DNA of 64,000 nt, taken from positions 5,391 to 69,390 of the forward strand of contig PBJL01000026.1 of NCBI GenBank assembly GCA_002721105.1, in the 5' to 3' direction. Positions within the stretch are counted from its first letter, which is position 1. Every line of letters begins with the position of its first letter. The notes below the pieces were generated by a model, which did not search any database, was not told the origin of the DNA, and worked only from the letters and a program-made list of their open reading frames with translations. This document shows, in pieces, positions 27,550 through 36,820 of this stretch. Source of the DNA: Acidiferrobacteraceae bacterium. Lineage in GTDB: Bacteria; Pseudomonadota; Gammaproteobacteria; Arenicellales; UBA868. The position numbers were made by a program, and so were the translations under genes.

Positions 27550-28200
27550 ATGACAGAAACTAATCCAAGAGAAAATATTCCATCTCCGTTAAAAGTTGAG
27601 CTAAAAGACACAGCTAGCGTATTTGAAGGGCATCTTAAAATCAAAAAATATCAATTACGTCATGAACTTTTTCAAGGTGGATGGAGTCAGACTTTGTACA
27701 GAGAAGTAATGTCACAAGGCAGCACTGCTGTTGCTGTGCTTCCGTTCGACCCATATCGACAAGAAATTGTTCTTATAGAGCAATTCCGTATCGGAGTGTG
27801 GGCGGCCCAATCTAATAACCCATGGATTCTAGAATGTGTGGCAGGTTTGAGTGAGGATGAAGAAAATGCTGAAGATGTTGCCATACGGGAAACATTAGAA
27901 GAGTCTGGGTGCTCAATACTCCGCCTTCACCCTATCGCGACCTACTACACTACTCCAGGATGCAGTGATCAAAAAGTACAGCTTTTTTGCGGGGAAATTG
28001 ATTCGAAAGACGTGTGCGGCGTGCACGGAGTCAAAGATGAAGGTGAAGACATTCGAGCAAAAGCCTGGCCTATAAATAAAGCATTTGATATGCTTAATGA
28101 AGGCACAATTTGCAACTCAACGACCATGATAGCGCTTCAATGGCTGATGATCAATATTAATTCTTTAACTACTAAATGGACTAGCACTCTTAAAAATTAG
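27550..28200 (+). CDS. nudF: ADP-ribose pyrophosphatase (NUDIX hydrolase, NudF-like)
   Basis: NUDIX enzyme that splits ADP-ribose into AMP and ribose 5-phosphate; 216 residues from the ATG at 27550, close to E. coli NudF. The NUDIX box is complete: GLSEDEENAEDVAIRETLEE followed by SGC. Other NudF features are QGSTAVAVLPFDP, VLIEQFRIG and the YYTTPGCSDQ loop. An ATG at 27526 inside the previous gene would add eight residues; I prefer 27550 as it starts one base after that gene's stop. It faces the beta-hydroxyacid dehydrogenase gene tail to tail with a two-base gap. Confidence 0.88.
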   Translation: MTETNPRENIPSPLKVELKDTASVFEGHLKIKKYQLRHELFQGGWSQTLYREVMSQGSTAVAVLPFDPYRQEIVLIEQFRIGVWAAQSNNPWILECVAGLSEDEENAEDVAIRETLEESGCSILRLHPIATYYTTPGCSDQKVQLFCGEIDSKDVCGVHGVKDEGEDIRAKAWPINKAFDMLNEGTICNSTTMIALQWLMININSLTTKWTSTLKN

Positions 28201-28202
28201 GT

Positions 28203-29111
28203 TCAATTATCTCTAGAATCCTGCAACAAACGAATCAAACTAGATGTATCCCATCTTCCACCTCCAATCCGTTGAATGTTTCCATAAAATTCGTTTACTA
28301 AGGCAGTTACGGGCAATAGACTTCCATTCCGCCTAGCTTCATCCAAGCAAATATTAAGATCTTTTCTCATCCAATCAACAGCAAAACCAAAATCGAATTT
28401 GTCCTGATGCATTGTTAAACCTCGGTTTTCCATTTGCCATGATTGCGCTGCACCTTTCGATATAACATCTAGCACAGCCTCTACGCTCAACCCTGCTTGC
28501 ATAGCAAAGCTCAATCCCTCAGATAAACCTTCAAGCAATCCTGCTATACAGATTTGGTTGACCATCTTTGTCAACTGCCCGCTACCCGCGGGCCCCATTA
28601 GCGCAACTTTTTGAGCATAACTCTCAATAACAGTCTTTGCCTTTTGGAATGAGTCTTCTTCACCACCCACCATTACCGTTAGTAAGCCATTTTCAGCGCC
28701 TACCTGCCCCCCTGACACCGGTGCATCCAGAAACGCACAGCCGATTTCAAGGGAGGCTTCAAACAACTCTCTCGCGATGATAGCGGAGGCCGTTGTATGA
28801 TCGACAAAAATGGCATTTTCATCGAGCCCTTCGAAAATCCCCGATTTACCTTTTGTAACTTCACGGATATCACTATCATTGCCGACACACATAAATACAA
28901 TCTCTGCCCCGTCTGCTGCTTCGGCAGGAGTGATGACAAACTCTCCTCCAAATTCTTGCACCCAATCTTTTGCTCGCTTCAAGGTACGGTTATAAACCTT
29001 TACTTCAAAACCGCATCGCGCTAGATGACCTGCCATAGGATAACCCATGACCCCTAACCCAATGAATGAAACCTTACGAATTGCCTCTTGTTTTTCCTCT
29101 AACTGACTCAT
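28203..29111 (-). CDS. Beta-hydroxyacid dehydrogenase (tartronate semialdehyde reductase / 3-hydroxyisobutyrate dehydrogenase family)
   Basis: A 302-residue NAD(P)-dependent dehydrogenase. The N-terminal Rossmann motif is FIGLGVMGYPMAGHL; the substrate loop is DAPVSGGQVGAENG; the catalytic lysine sits in GSGQLTKMVNQI. These are the four signatures of the GarR/GlxR/MmsB family. Both 2-hydroxy-3-oxopropionate and 3-hydroxyisobutyrate are possible substrates; presence of glycolate oxidase gives weak support to the glyoxylate route, where tartronate semialdehyde is the intermediate, but no glyoxylate carboligase is in this window. Monocistronic. Confidence 0.85.
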   Translation of the reverse strand: MSQLEEKQEAIRKVSFIGLGVMGYPMAGHLARCGFEVKVYNRTLKRAKDWVQEFGGEFVITPAEAADGAEIVFMCVGNDSDIREVTKGKSGIFEGLDENAIFVDHTTASAIIARELFEASLEIGCAFLDAPVSGGQVGAENGLLTVMVGGEEDSFQKAKTVIESYAQKVALMGPAGSGQLTKMVNQICIAGLLEGLSEGLSFAMQAGLSVEAVLDVISKGAAQSWQMENRGLTMHQDKFDFGFAVDWMRKDLNICLDEARRNGSLLPVTALVNEFYGNIQRIGGGRWDTSSLIRLLQDSRDN

Positions 29112-29277
29112 TTGCTCTCCTGATTCAGTGGATAACGTTAAACATCAAGTGTAACATTAGGATCAAATGCCGTATTCTTCCATTACAACGAAACTGGCCA
29201 TGAATATCAAAATAGTTGGCCGCCTCGTAATATTGTTAAAACGAAATATACTCTTACACAGTAAAAAAGAATAAAAA

Positions 29278-30024
29278 ATGACTCCAGAACAACAGAAACG
29301 GTACAGCAGACAAATTAAGCTGCCACAAGTAGGGGAAGCTGGACAGAGACAATTACTACAATCTAGCGTAATGATTGTGGGGCTTGGGGGCCTTGGGTCA
29401 CCGGTAGCTATGTATTTGGCTGCAACCGGAATCGGGAAAATGATATTAACCGACTATGACCATGTCGATGAATCCAATTTGCAACGTCAGATAGTTCACA
29501 AAAACGCTAGTATAGGCAAATTAAAAGCATCCTCCGCACGGGAAACACTGCTCAGCATAAATCCTGAGACTGAAGTTTTAGCTCTGGATTATGAACTCGA
29601 CAGTGACGAGCTCATTGAACAAATAACAAATGCAGATGTGATAGTCGACTGCACAGATAATCATCCAACACGTTTTGAGTTAAACCGAATTAGCATTCTT
29701 ACGGGAACTCCTCTTGTTTCTGGAGCTGCTATACGATGGGAGGGGCAAATATCTACCTTTTTTCCTAATAATAAACTCAGTCCTTGTTATCAATGCTTGT
29801 ATCCAGACACGGAACTCGAAACAGCAACTTGCGCCATGGAAGGCGTGATTGCGCCAATAGTAGGAATAATTGGCTCGATGCAAGCAATGGAAGTAATCAA
29901 CTGCTTGCTTGGGACTAGTGATGGGCTTATGGGAAAAGTTCTCGTATTCGATGGCATTAGTATGGAATGGGAAACTATAAAACTAATTCGCAACTCTAAA
30001 TGCCCCGCCTGTTCAAAATCCTAA
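29278..30024 (+). CDS. moeB: ThiF/MoeB-family adenylyltransferase
   Basis: E1-like enzyme of 248 residues that adenylates the C-terminal glycine of a sulfur-carrier protein (MoaD or ThiS). It begins with RYSRQIKLPQVGEAGQ and has the ATP motif VGLGGLGSP, the Asp-containing DCTDNHPTRFELN, the ATCAMEGVIAPIVGIIG segment bearing the conserved cysteine, and two zinc CxxC pairs, CYQC and CPAC. Length and sequence fit MoeB (molybdopterin synthase) best; the formate dehydrogenase nearby needs molybdenum cofactor. No moa or thi genes adjoin it, so ThiF is possible. Confidence 0.85.
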   Translation: MTPEQQKRYSRQIKLPQVGEAGQRQLLQSSVMIVGLGGLGSPVAMYLAATGIGKMILTDYDHVDESNLQRQIVHKNASIGKLKASSARETLLSINPETEVLALDYELDSDELIEQITNADVIVDCTDNHPTRFELNRISILTGTPLVSGAAIRWEGQISTFFPNNKLSPCYQCLYPDTELETATCAMEGVIAPIVGIIGSMQAMEVINCLLGTSDGLMGKVLVFDGISMEWETIKLIRNSKCPACSKS

Positions 30025-30081
30025 GAATAACTAAACAAAAAACAAAATTGAAAATAGTCTCGAGATAAATTAGTTGAGCCT

Positions 30082-31059
30082 TTAAAGTAAGTGTCTAACT
30101 GCATCCCTTTCATCTCTTAGCTCATCTACCGACACCATAATTCGTGTTCGGCCTACTGAATCTAACTCTAGATCAGGAACAATAGATATTGAGCCAGATC
30201 TGCAAATAACGGGAAATGAGCATATCAATCCATCATCTACCCCATAACTACCGTTACTCATGATCGCAATACTAGTCCAATCTCCCGCTTGAGTTCCACT
30301 AACCCAGCTACGAATATGATCAATCGCAGCAGCTGCAGCTGATGCCGCACTCGATGCCCCTCTGGCCTTTTGTATAGCGACACCTCTTTGCTGGACATCT
30401 GGAACAAACACAGAATCAATCCATTCTTCATTTACTAACTTTTTAGCCGATCGACCACTGATTTCCGCATGTGAAATATCAGGATATTGTGTTGCAGAAT
30501 GATTGCCCCATATAGCTATTTTTCTAATAGTGTCACAGTGAGTTCCCAAATGTTCGGCTAGCTTGTAGATCGCCCGGTTATGATCTAGTCGCGTCATGGC
30601 TGTAAATTGAGCGGGGTTGAGATTTTTAGCATTTGACGCCGCAATAAGTGCATTTGTATTTGCTGGATTACCAACAACCAAAACACGGACATCTCTTTTT
30701 GCACTTTCGTCTAAAGCTTTACCTTGCTCTGAGAATATCACGGCATTATGAGATAAAAGATCCTTGCGTTCCATGCCCAAAGTTCTAGGCCTTGCACCAA
30801 CGAGCAAAGCATAGTCTATATCGCCAAACACATCTCGCGCATCAGATCCAATTTTAATCGACTCTAATAAAGGGAACGCTGAGTCACATAGCTCCATAAC
30901 CACACCATTAAGCGCCTCCATAGCATCAGGAATTTCTAACAAATGCAAAATCACTGGCTGATCTCTCCCTAACATATCACCTGAAGCTATACGAAATAAA
31001 AGTGAGTAACTAATTTGTCCTGCAGCTCCAGTGACCGCTATTTTTACAGCTGATTTCAT
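30082..31059 (-). CDS. mdh: Malate dehydrogenase
   Basis: A 325-residue NAD-dependent malate dehydrogenase of the long cytosolic-type group found in many bacteria, not the 312-residue E. coli type. Motifs are [17 protein letters not shown] (nucleotide-binding), [32 protein letters not shown] with the substrate-binding Arg and Asp, and the catalytic-histidine segment [12 protein letters not shown]. It links with aconitase at 59029 as a TCA enzyme. It faces moeB tail to tail and follows rnd, 48 bases upstream on the same strand. Confidence 0.95.
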   Translation of the reverse strand: MKSAVKIAVTGAAGQISYSLLFRIASGDMLGRDQPVILHLLEIPDAMEALNGVVMELCDSAFPLLESIKIGSDARDVFGDIDYALLVGARPRTLGMERKDLLSHNAVIFSEQGKALDESAKRDVRVLVVGNPANTNALIAASNAKNLNPAQFTAMTRLDHNRAIYKLAEHLGTHCDTIRKIAIWGNHSATQYPDISHAEISGRSAKKLVNEEWIDSVFVPDVQQRGVAIQKARGASSAASAAAAAIDHIRSWVSGTQAGDWTSIAIMSNGSYGVDDGLICSFPVICRSGSISIVPDLELDSVGRTRIMVSVDELRDERDAVRHLL

Positions 31060-31107
31060 CGATCGACTCCAATTATGTAGTATTTTAATTCTGTTGAAAC
31101 CGCAACA

Positions 31108-32199
31108 TTATAAAAATTCAACCAACGCACGTCCAATAAATTGTTCTCTCCAACCATTTAACAATTTTAAATCTGTATCTCCACGAATCAATCTACGAAT
31201 ATCCTTCTTGGAACAAACCGCCGCTGAAGCAATATTAAACTCAGAGCATACATTCTGGAGTTTAGCCCAAAGAACCTTTTCTTTCTTTTTTTCTTCGAAA
31301 GTCAACCGAGAATGCCCCGATATAGGAACATAGGAATATCGCCTTTGCTGACCTTTTTTTACGGCTAGGATAAGATCTCCAAACCACGACTTCGCACTCA
31401 GTTTCGATAGCATAGGATAACTTTTAAAGTCTTCCGGTTTTCCTGGTAAAATCTGGCCAATTAAGATAATTTTATGTGATGCAAGTATCCATTCTCTAGG
31501 TAAATTCTGCTTCATCGCAACTGTCTCCCGCCATATTGCGATCTGATGCACGACACTCTGTCCTTCCTGATCCAGATCACGGGCACGTATTTGTATTTTC
31601 TGGATCGCTCGAGTAGAACCAAAATCAACAAATTTTGAATTGCTCAATCGTTCACAATCTTCACGAACCCATTTATCTCGGCCATAGTTCACTAATTGAT
31701 CATCAAGAGTTTGATGGATTTGACCCAAGAATCTTGCATCATCAAGTGCATACTGAATTTCGGAATCGCTCAACGGTCTTTTTGACCAATCTATACGAGT
31801 GTGTGCTTTAGGCAAATTAACTGAACAAATAAGTCTTGCTAATTCAGCATATGCGATTTGTTCTCGATACCCACACAGCTGGGCAGCAATTTGTGTATCA
31901 AATAAGTGTTTAGGCGTCGAGCCAAAAGCAACAAAAAGTGCCTCAATATCTTGGCGAGCGGCATGAAATATCTTTTTTACCGCAGGATTACTCAAAAATA
32001 TCTGAAATGGTGAGAAATCTAAATCTGCAAGCGGGTCTATGCATACTGTGAACTTGGGGCTTGATAACTGCAATAAACAGAGTTTAGGGTAATATGCACC
32101 TTCTCTATTAAACTCTGTATCCAAACCAACCCATGGTGAATCAGAAGCCATTTTGCACAACTCCTCAAATTCTTTCTGATCAGCAATCATCCTTTTCAT
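31108..32199 (-). CDS. rnd: Ribonuclease D
   Basis: A 363-residue 3'-5' exoribonuclease that trims tRNA precursors. The DEDDy exonuclease motifs are present: WVGLDTEF (Asp, Glu), HAARQDIEAL (Asp) and YALDDARFL (Tyr, Asp), followed by an HRDC domain at about 210-290. Length is typical. It may share a transcript with mdh. The ATG at 32199 is followed after three codons by a second in-frame ATG (MKRM), so start assignment has an uncertainty of three residues. Confidence 0.93.
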   Translation of the reverse strand: MKRMIADQKEFEELCKMASDSPWVGLDTEFNREGAYYPKLCLLQLSSPKFTVCIDPLADLDFSPFQIFLSNPAVKKIFHAARQDIEALFVAFGSTPKHLFDTQIAAQLCGYREQIAYAELARLICSVNLPKAHTRIDWSKRPLSDSEIQYALDDARFLGQIHQTLDDQLVNYGRDKWVREDCERLSNSKFVDFGSTRAIQKIQIRARDLDQEGQSVVHQIAIWRETVAMKQNLPREWILASHKIILIGQILPGKPEDFKSYPMLSKLSAKSWFGDLILAVKKGQQRRYSYVPISGHSRLTFEEKKKEKVLWAKLQNVCSEFNIASAAVCSKKDIRRLIRGDTDLKLLNGWREQFIGRALVEFL

Positions 32200-32342
32200 A
32201 GATACTCCAATATATACGCGGAAACTGCTTTAATATCAGACACACCAAAAATAATTGGTCTAAAAAAATATAATAGAATTGACCAAAGTGTTATCATGTA
32301 TACGTATGCGCCTAGTACTTGAACGTTTTTAGCGAGATCTCC

Positions 32343-32876
32343 ATGCTGAACTACTTTAGACTGTTTTTCGATCTTTGCCTATTTCGGCAACCGGCCGCAA
32401 ACGTGCCAAAATCGGACACTTTGTTGCTAGTTACAGCGGGAGCAGCAATTATTAGCGGAGCGATCAATGTTGTTCCTGATTATAGAGTGTCGGGCGCTCT
32501 TCTGGTATCTACTATTCAGGTCTTATTTTTCGCGTTAGTTATTGGAGTGACTCTTTTTCTCCGCGGAAGAAGGGAACGCTGGGTGCAAACAACTACCGGT
32601 ATATATGGAGCTATAACTATACTCCAACTACTAACTATTCCTCTCTCCGGTTGGCATGCAAGGTTGTTAGCCCCGGATCTTGCTGGGATGATTCTGACAA
32701 TACCATTGATTGCAATAGCAGGCATTTCTGTTTGGACACTTGCTGTTACGGCATCTATCCTAAGACAAGCAATGCAAATTCCAATAATTGCAGCGGTCTT
32801 GATTATTATAGGAAGTCAGGCTGCGCTACTAATGCTAGTATTTGTAATTGCAACCCCAATCGTTGGCCCCTTATAA
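32343..32876 (+). CDS. Membrane protein of unknown function (YIP1-like)
   Basis: A 177-residue, strongly hydrophobic protein with about five membrane segments at roughly 30-50, 58-80, 92-108, 118-145 and 150-172. It has few charged residues outside one cytoplasmic-looking loop, RGRRERW. Size and segment pattern resemble small YIP1-family proteins, though I cannot name a motif that proves it. The ATG at 32343 is preferred over a TTG at 32319. It ends two bases before the DsbA start, which suggests co-expression; it lacks the paired cysteines of DsbB, so it is not the DsbA partner. Confidence 0.7.
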   Translation: MLNYFRLFFDLCLFRQPAANVPKSDTLLLVTAGAAIISGAINVVPDYRVSGALLVSTIQVLFFALVIGVTLFLRGRRERWVQTTTGIYGAITILQLLTIPLSGWHARLLAPDLAGMILTIPLIAIAGISVWTLAVTASILRQAMQIPIIAAVLIIIGSQAALLMLVFVIATPIVGPL

Positions 32877-32878
32877 AA

Positions 32879-33535
32879 ATGTTACTGAACAAATTAATGA
32901 AATTGAAAAACTTACTTTTCGTCGCTCTCGCTACTATCTTAATGTGCGGTAATTCAACTGCCCAAGAATTCATTGAAGATATTAATTATGTTCGTTTAGA
33001 CAAACCTCTGCCTGTACAAACCGGAGAAAAGATTGAGGTACTCGAACTGTTTTGGTATAGATGTCCTCATTGTTATAGACTTGAACCATACCTTAACCGA
33101 TGGCAAAAGAATCGTCCTGAATATGTCGAGTATATAAGATTGCCTGCAGTCCTTACCAAATCCTGGGAATTCGATGCTCGGGTTTTCTATACATTTGACG
33201 CGCTTGGCGTTACAGATATTTTACATGACGCTTACTTCGATGCCATTCATAAAGAGCGTCAGTCTCTCCTAACAGAAGATCAAGTTGCTAAATGGGCTTC
33301 TGGCTTCGATATAGATCAACAACTATTTATTGATACATTTCTAAATTCATTCTACGTCAATTCAAAAGTGGAAGCCGCAAATAAATTGACCCGCGCATAT
33401 AAAACTGATGGTGTTCCGACGATAATAGTTGATGGAAAATATAGGACAAAAGTCTCTCTTGCCGGGGGCCATGACGAATTAATAGATCTAATTAATTACC
33501 TTGCGAGTATAGCTGAGAAAGAACGAACTAATTAA
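32879..33535 (+). CDS. dsbA: Thiol:disulfide interchange protein DsbA
   Basis: Periplasmic oxidase that puts disulfide bonds into exported proteins; 218 residues. A signal peptide covers about 1-24 (ending NSTA-QEF). The active site is CPHC in FWYRCPHCYRLEP, and the cis-proline loop is GVPTIIVDGKY; a helical insert lies between. The ATG at 32879 is two bases after the previous gene; MKLKN at 32897 is an alternative start that leaves a shorter leader. No ribosome-binding site is obvious at either. dsbB is not in the window. Confidence 0.93.
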   Translation: MLLNKLMKLKNLLFVALATILMCGNSTAQEFIEDINYVRLDKPLPVQTGEKIEVLELFWYRCPHCYRLEPYLNRWQKNRPEYVEYIRLPAVLTKSWEFDARVFYTFDALGVTDILHDAYFDAIHKERQSLLTEDQVAKWASGFDIDQQLFIDTFLNSFYVNSKVEAANKLTRAYKTDGVPTIIVDGKYRTKVSLAGGHDELIDLINYLASIAEKERTN

Positions 33536-33561
33536 TAGGAATACTATTATGGCCGCCTACG

Positions 33562-34422
33562 ATGAACCGAACGCACAACGAATTTGAAATTTTCTTTCAT
33601 GTTGGATTAGGTCGTGCCGCATCCACTTTCCTACAAAACAGGATATTCCCCGAACTTGAAGGCATTAAATACATACCACGAGATAGATATCGAAAATTCT
33701 CACAGCTAATCGAGAAGAGTAACCACAAAAAATATTTAATTTCTCGGGAAGCCGCACTAAGACTTAATTTAAGACTTGAAGAGTTTTCTAGTTACAGAAA
33801 AGATGGGAAAGTTATTCTTGTATTGCGAAGACATGATCAATGGATAGCATCCCACTATCGTCGTTATGTAAAAAATGGCGGTAGCTACACATTTGAAAAT
33901 TTTATTGATTTAGATGCTCATAAACCCAAGTTTTTTGGCGCTGATAACATTCAATTCATGAATATGATAAAAATGATTGAAAACCATTTTGATTCCCCGC
34001 CGCTAGTCCTGTTCCAAGAAGAGCTTATTAACAATTTAGGCGGATTTGTTTCGCGTCTAACCGCATTCACTGGAACCAAATGCAATTTATCTCAAATCAG
34101 GCTAGAGCGAGTTCATGCATCCTATGACTCAAAACAACTAAAAATTGCAAGGCAAGTAGGCTCATTACTGTTTTCCCCACTACCAAAACCACATCCTAAC
34201 CCTTCCATACACAGGATTAATCGAAGAATAAACTTAATAACGTGCCATTTAATTCTCTTTCTAGCCAGATTGGTCCCAGCTTCACTCGTTGGAGATGAGC
34301 CGCTAATAGCTCCCCAACAACTTGCTCGAATACGCAAAGAAACAGCTCATGATTGGGCGTCATGTAAAGCATATGCTGAAAAACATAACCCATTACCTAA
34401 TCAACCAATAACGCTAAATTAA
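33562..34422 (+). CDS. Sulfotransferase-like protein
   Basis: A 286-residue protein with features of PAPS-dependent sulfotransferases: an early strand-loop HVGLGRAASTFLQNRIFP where the 5'-phosphosulfate loop is expected, and VILVLRRHDQWIASHYRRY, which resembles the 3'-phosphate-binding RxP...S.Y segment. It is rich in basic and aromatic residues, and a hydrophobic stretch (LITCHLILFLARLVPASLV) lies near residues 226-244. Substrates could be a surface glycan or lipid. No sugar or PAPS genes are close by. It follows dsbA by 26 bases. The fold call is reasonable; the activity is unproven. Confidence 0.6.
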   Translation: MNRTHNEFEIFFHVGLGRAASTFLQNRIFPELEGIKYIPRDRYRKFSQLIEKSNHKKYLISREAALRLNLRLEEFSSYRKDGKVILVLRRHDQWIASHYRRYVKNGGSYTFENFIDLDAHKPKFFGADNIQFMNMIKMIENHFDSPPLVLFQEELINNLGGFVSRLTAFTGTKCNLSQIRLERVHASYDSKQLKIARQVGSLLFSPLPKPHPNPSIHRINRRINLITCHLILFLARLVPASLVGDEPLIAPQQLARIRKETAHDWASCKAYAEKHNPLPNQPITLN

Positions 34423-34677
34423 TCATGGTCCATAAAAATTGATTTTTTCACCCTTTTAAAAAATGGAATCGAAAACTCAAACATTCTTGAAAGATAAAGA
34501 AGCAGATCAAATAACTTTATAATTGGTCGCTTAGAAAAATTTGGCGAAAATGGATGAAAAAATTTGAATAAATCATTAGAATTAGAGGTTCATCTCACCT
34601 TCCTAGCTAATTTCAATTTCGTGCCTGATTGTAAATAAATAATCTAGCACAAAGCAATTTCATAGGCGCCATAAATA

Positions 34678-34950
34678 ATGACAGATTCAAAGCCAGCTCA
34701 AAAAAAAGTTGAAGCAACAGTTTGCTTGGATCGCGAACAATTCGGACATCTAGAATACGTCATACGTAAGATAGAGAAAGCTGATCTACCAAGCCTATCT
34801 CCTGATGGCAGTTGTTATCGATATGTTGTGGCAAACACCGTTTCTCAGGTCACTGGCTATAGGCAAGGGACCAAAGAAGAAGTAATGGATTATTGCGGGA
34901 TATTGATAGAAGATCTCAATCAAAGAACTATTCCTAAAAAAAAGATTTGA
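34678..34950 (+). CDS. Hypothetical protein, 90 residues
   Basis: I do not recognise this protein. It is soluble-looking and charged, with no signal peptide or membrane segment. It contains three cysteines (in ATVCLD, GSCYRY and DYCGI) and a lysine-rich tail (RTIPKKKI). A weak leader precedes the ATG. It lies 255 bp after the sulfotransferase-like gene and no gene follows on the same strand for 3 kb, so it is probably monocistronic. Codon use resembles that of neighbours, which supports it being a gene. Confidence 0.5.
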   Translation: MTDSKPAQKKVEATVCLDREQFGHLEYVIRKIEKADLPSLSPDGSCYRYVVANTVSQVTGYRQGTKEEVMDYCGILIEDLNQRTIPKKKI

Positions 34951-35127
34951 TTTGCTAACCGGGTCAACAGTAGGCATGCACAAAACAACTGTGTTTTCCG
35001 CTCAATAACATGTTTACCCACCTTCAGATGTAATTAGGTGCAAGTCATTCCCTTCATAGAGATTAGACTGTGCTGCTGATTCGTCCAATTCAACACCGAA
35101 TCCCGAATCTTAAAACTTAGATATAGG

Positions 35128-35349
35128 TTAAGCTTTTCGTGGATGTCGCGTTTTAGGTTTAATGCCTAAAACCCGGCGCCAAAAATAATGTGCAATCGAT
35201 CCCATGAACAGCGCTCCGATCGCTATGACCAAATAGAGCAATCCCAGATCTTGAAAAAAAGTAATACTAAAAAATACAAACCAGAAAAACGCCACGATCC
35301 ATATTGTAAACACCCCTAGCTTAAAAATAGTTCCTAATTGCGCACTCAT
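35128..35349 (-). CDS. Small membrane protein, 73 residues
   Basis: Not recognised as a named family. It has two predicted membrane helices, LGVFTIWIVAFFWFVFFSI (about 11-29) and LGLLYLVIAIGALFMGSIA (about 35-53), followed by a strongly basic tail (RRVLGIKPKTRHPRKA), so the C-terminus would be cytoplasmic by the positive-inside rule. It lies on the same strand as trpD but is separated from it by 400 bp and a hairpin that probably ends trpD transcripts. Confidence 0.6.
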   Translation of the reverse strand: MSAQLGTIFKLGVFTIWIVAFFWFVFFSITFFQDLGLLYLVIAIGALFMGSIAHYFWRRVLGIKPKTRHPRKA

Positions 35350-35378
35350 AACGTTATTCTACTATCCAATAAAGAGCT

Positions 35379-35410
35379 ATAAAACAAAGACGCCCACTAC
35401 TTAGTGGGCG
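35379..35410 (-). terminator. Probable terminator after trpD (minus strand)
   Basis: CGCCCACTA (35391-35399) and TAGTGGGCG (35402-35410) are exact complements, a 9-bp GC-rich stem with a two-base centre (in practice an 8-bp stem and 4-base loop). Read on the minus strand it is followed by TCTTTGTTTT, an interrupted T-rich tract. It would stop leftward transcripts from trpD before the 73-residue gene. Confidence 0.55.
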
Positions 35411-35757
35411 CCGTGATGGTTTATCGCAGTGAACATCATCACTGGATAGGAGGCTTAGCTCTAACTTAAGAGGCTTCTCCAAAGTTTAAAGTTAACACCA
35501 AAGTTCACTGTGAATAAGGACCTATCACTAGACATTGGATCACCCCCTTAAAAGTTGTTTATTGGACCCTCAGTTTAAGCCCAAATCAAAAGTTAAACAA
35601 TGGCTTAATTCTCATTTATTTCGATATCGACCGCTCTCTGTAAAAACGCTACAAATTTCTCTACGGAGTCAAAAAAACTAATAACAACAGAAATTTGGCA
35701 GTCAAAAGTAACATTTACTAAAATTATTGTACTTTTTTCTCCTATAGAGTGCACAGA
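35411..35757. other. Intergenic region with no supported gene
   Basis: A+T-rich stretch between the hairpin and trpD. It contains a short inverted repeat CAGTGA-ACATCA-TCACTG near 35428-35445. A minus-strand frame of 49 codons (35605-35754, GTG start just after the trpD stop) is open but has no ribosome-binding site and no recognised motif, so it is not called. Confidence 0.5.
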
Positions 35758-36792
35758 TTAATCAACAGGGAAACTTTGAGTGAAGGCAGCTAATTCGTTT
35801 AATTTGCCAAGGCCATGACCAGCATCAAGAATTTCGCAAGCTTTTGCAACACCTGCGTCTAGTGTAGTGACAAGATTGCTTGCATAAATGGCTGCTCCCG
35901 CATTTAACGCAATCATATCGTATGCAGGGCCATGATTTCCCATCAGTGCGTTTTTTACAAGATCGAAACTGGCATCTACACTATCCACTCGCAACTCTTC
36001 AATCGATTGAAAGTTAAAACCGAAATCGGTAGGAGAAATCTGATAATCAAGAATATGTCCCTCTTTTAACTCTGAGACATATGTAGGAGCGGCAATGCTA
36101 ATTTCGTCTAACCCATCATGCGAATGAACAACAACCGTATGAATGCTACCTAAACTTTTGAATACTTCAGTTAGTGGCCTTACCCATTTTTGATGAAAAA
36201 CTCCCACTAATTGAAATTTTGCACCAGCAGGATTAGTCAATGGGCCTAGTAAATTAAACATCGTACGAATTCCTATTTCGCGTCTAGGTGCCACCAAATG
36301 CCTAAACGCACCATGATGAGCTGGTGCAAACATGTAACCTATACCGACAGATTCAACTGTTTTTTCAACTTCGCTAGCCGTCACATTAATATTTACACCT
36401 CCTTTTTCGAGTAAATCAGCACTGCCTGATTTTCCCGTTACTGCACGATTCCCATGTTTAGCAATGATTGCGCCAGCCCCAGCGGCCACCAATGCAGATG
36501 CAGTAGAAACATTAAATAATCCTGCGCCATCGCCACCAGTACCAACAATATCTAAAATATTTTTGGAATTTATAACTACTTTAGCTGCAAATCGTCTGAC
36601 AACTTTAGCAGCTGCAGTTAATTCTTCCACGGTTTCACCTTTTATTCGTAACGCGACTAGAAAAGCACCAATTTGAGCAGGTGTGGCATTACCTTGCATA
36701 ATTGTTGCAATCACATCTTCCATTTCACGACCTGTTAGATCTTGATTTTGGACGAGAGAATCGATCGCTTTAGGTAAATCCATAGGTTTCAT
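35758..36792 (-). CDS. trpD: Anthranilate phosphoribosyltransferase TrpD
   Basis: Second enzyme of tryptophan synthesis, joining anthranilate to PRPP; 344 residues as usual. Motifs: DIVGTGGDGAGLFNVSTASA (PRPP-binding glycine loop), KHGNRAVTGKSGSADLLE, and the anthranilate-site segment MFAPAHHGAFRHL. It is apart from trpE, trpG and trpC, none of which is in the window; in many gammaproteobacteria trpG-trpD-trpC are adjacent. It lies 28 bases after the quinone oxidoreductase gene, so the two may share a transcript. Confidence 0.95.
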   Translation of the reverse strand: MKPMDLPKAIDSLVQNQDLTGREMEDVIATIMQGNATPAQIGAFLVALRIKGETVEELTAAAKVVRRFAAKVVINSKNILDIVGTGGDGAGLFNVSTASALVAAGAGAIIAKHGNRAVTGKSGSADLLEKGGVNINVTASEVEKTVESVGIGYMFAPAHHGAFRHLVAPRREIGIRTMFNLLGPLTNPAGAKFQLVGVFHQKWVRPLTEVFKSLGSIHTVVVHSHDGLDEISIAAPTYVSELKEGHILDYQISPTDFGFNFQSIEELRVDSVDASFDLVKNALMGNHGPAYDMIALNAGAAIYASNLVTTLDAGVAKACEILDAGHGLGKLNELAAFTQSFPVD

Positions 36793-36820
36793 AACAAATT
36801 CTTCACTTTATCCGGCGGCA

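Noticed and set aside
32651..32878. Longer N-terminus for DsbA within the preceding membrane-protein gene
   Set aside because: The extra 76 residues are an out-of-frame reading of the membrane gene, rich in Cys and Asn; a signal peptide starts at 32879.
35605..35754. 49-codon minus-strand frame with a GTG start three bases after the trpD stop
   Set aside because: No ribosome-binding site before the GTG, no motif, and such a length arises often by chance in A+T-rich DNA.
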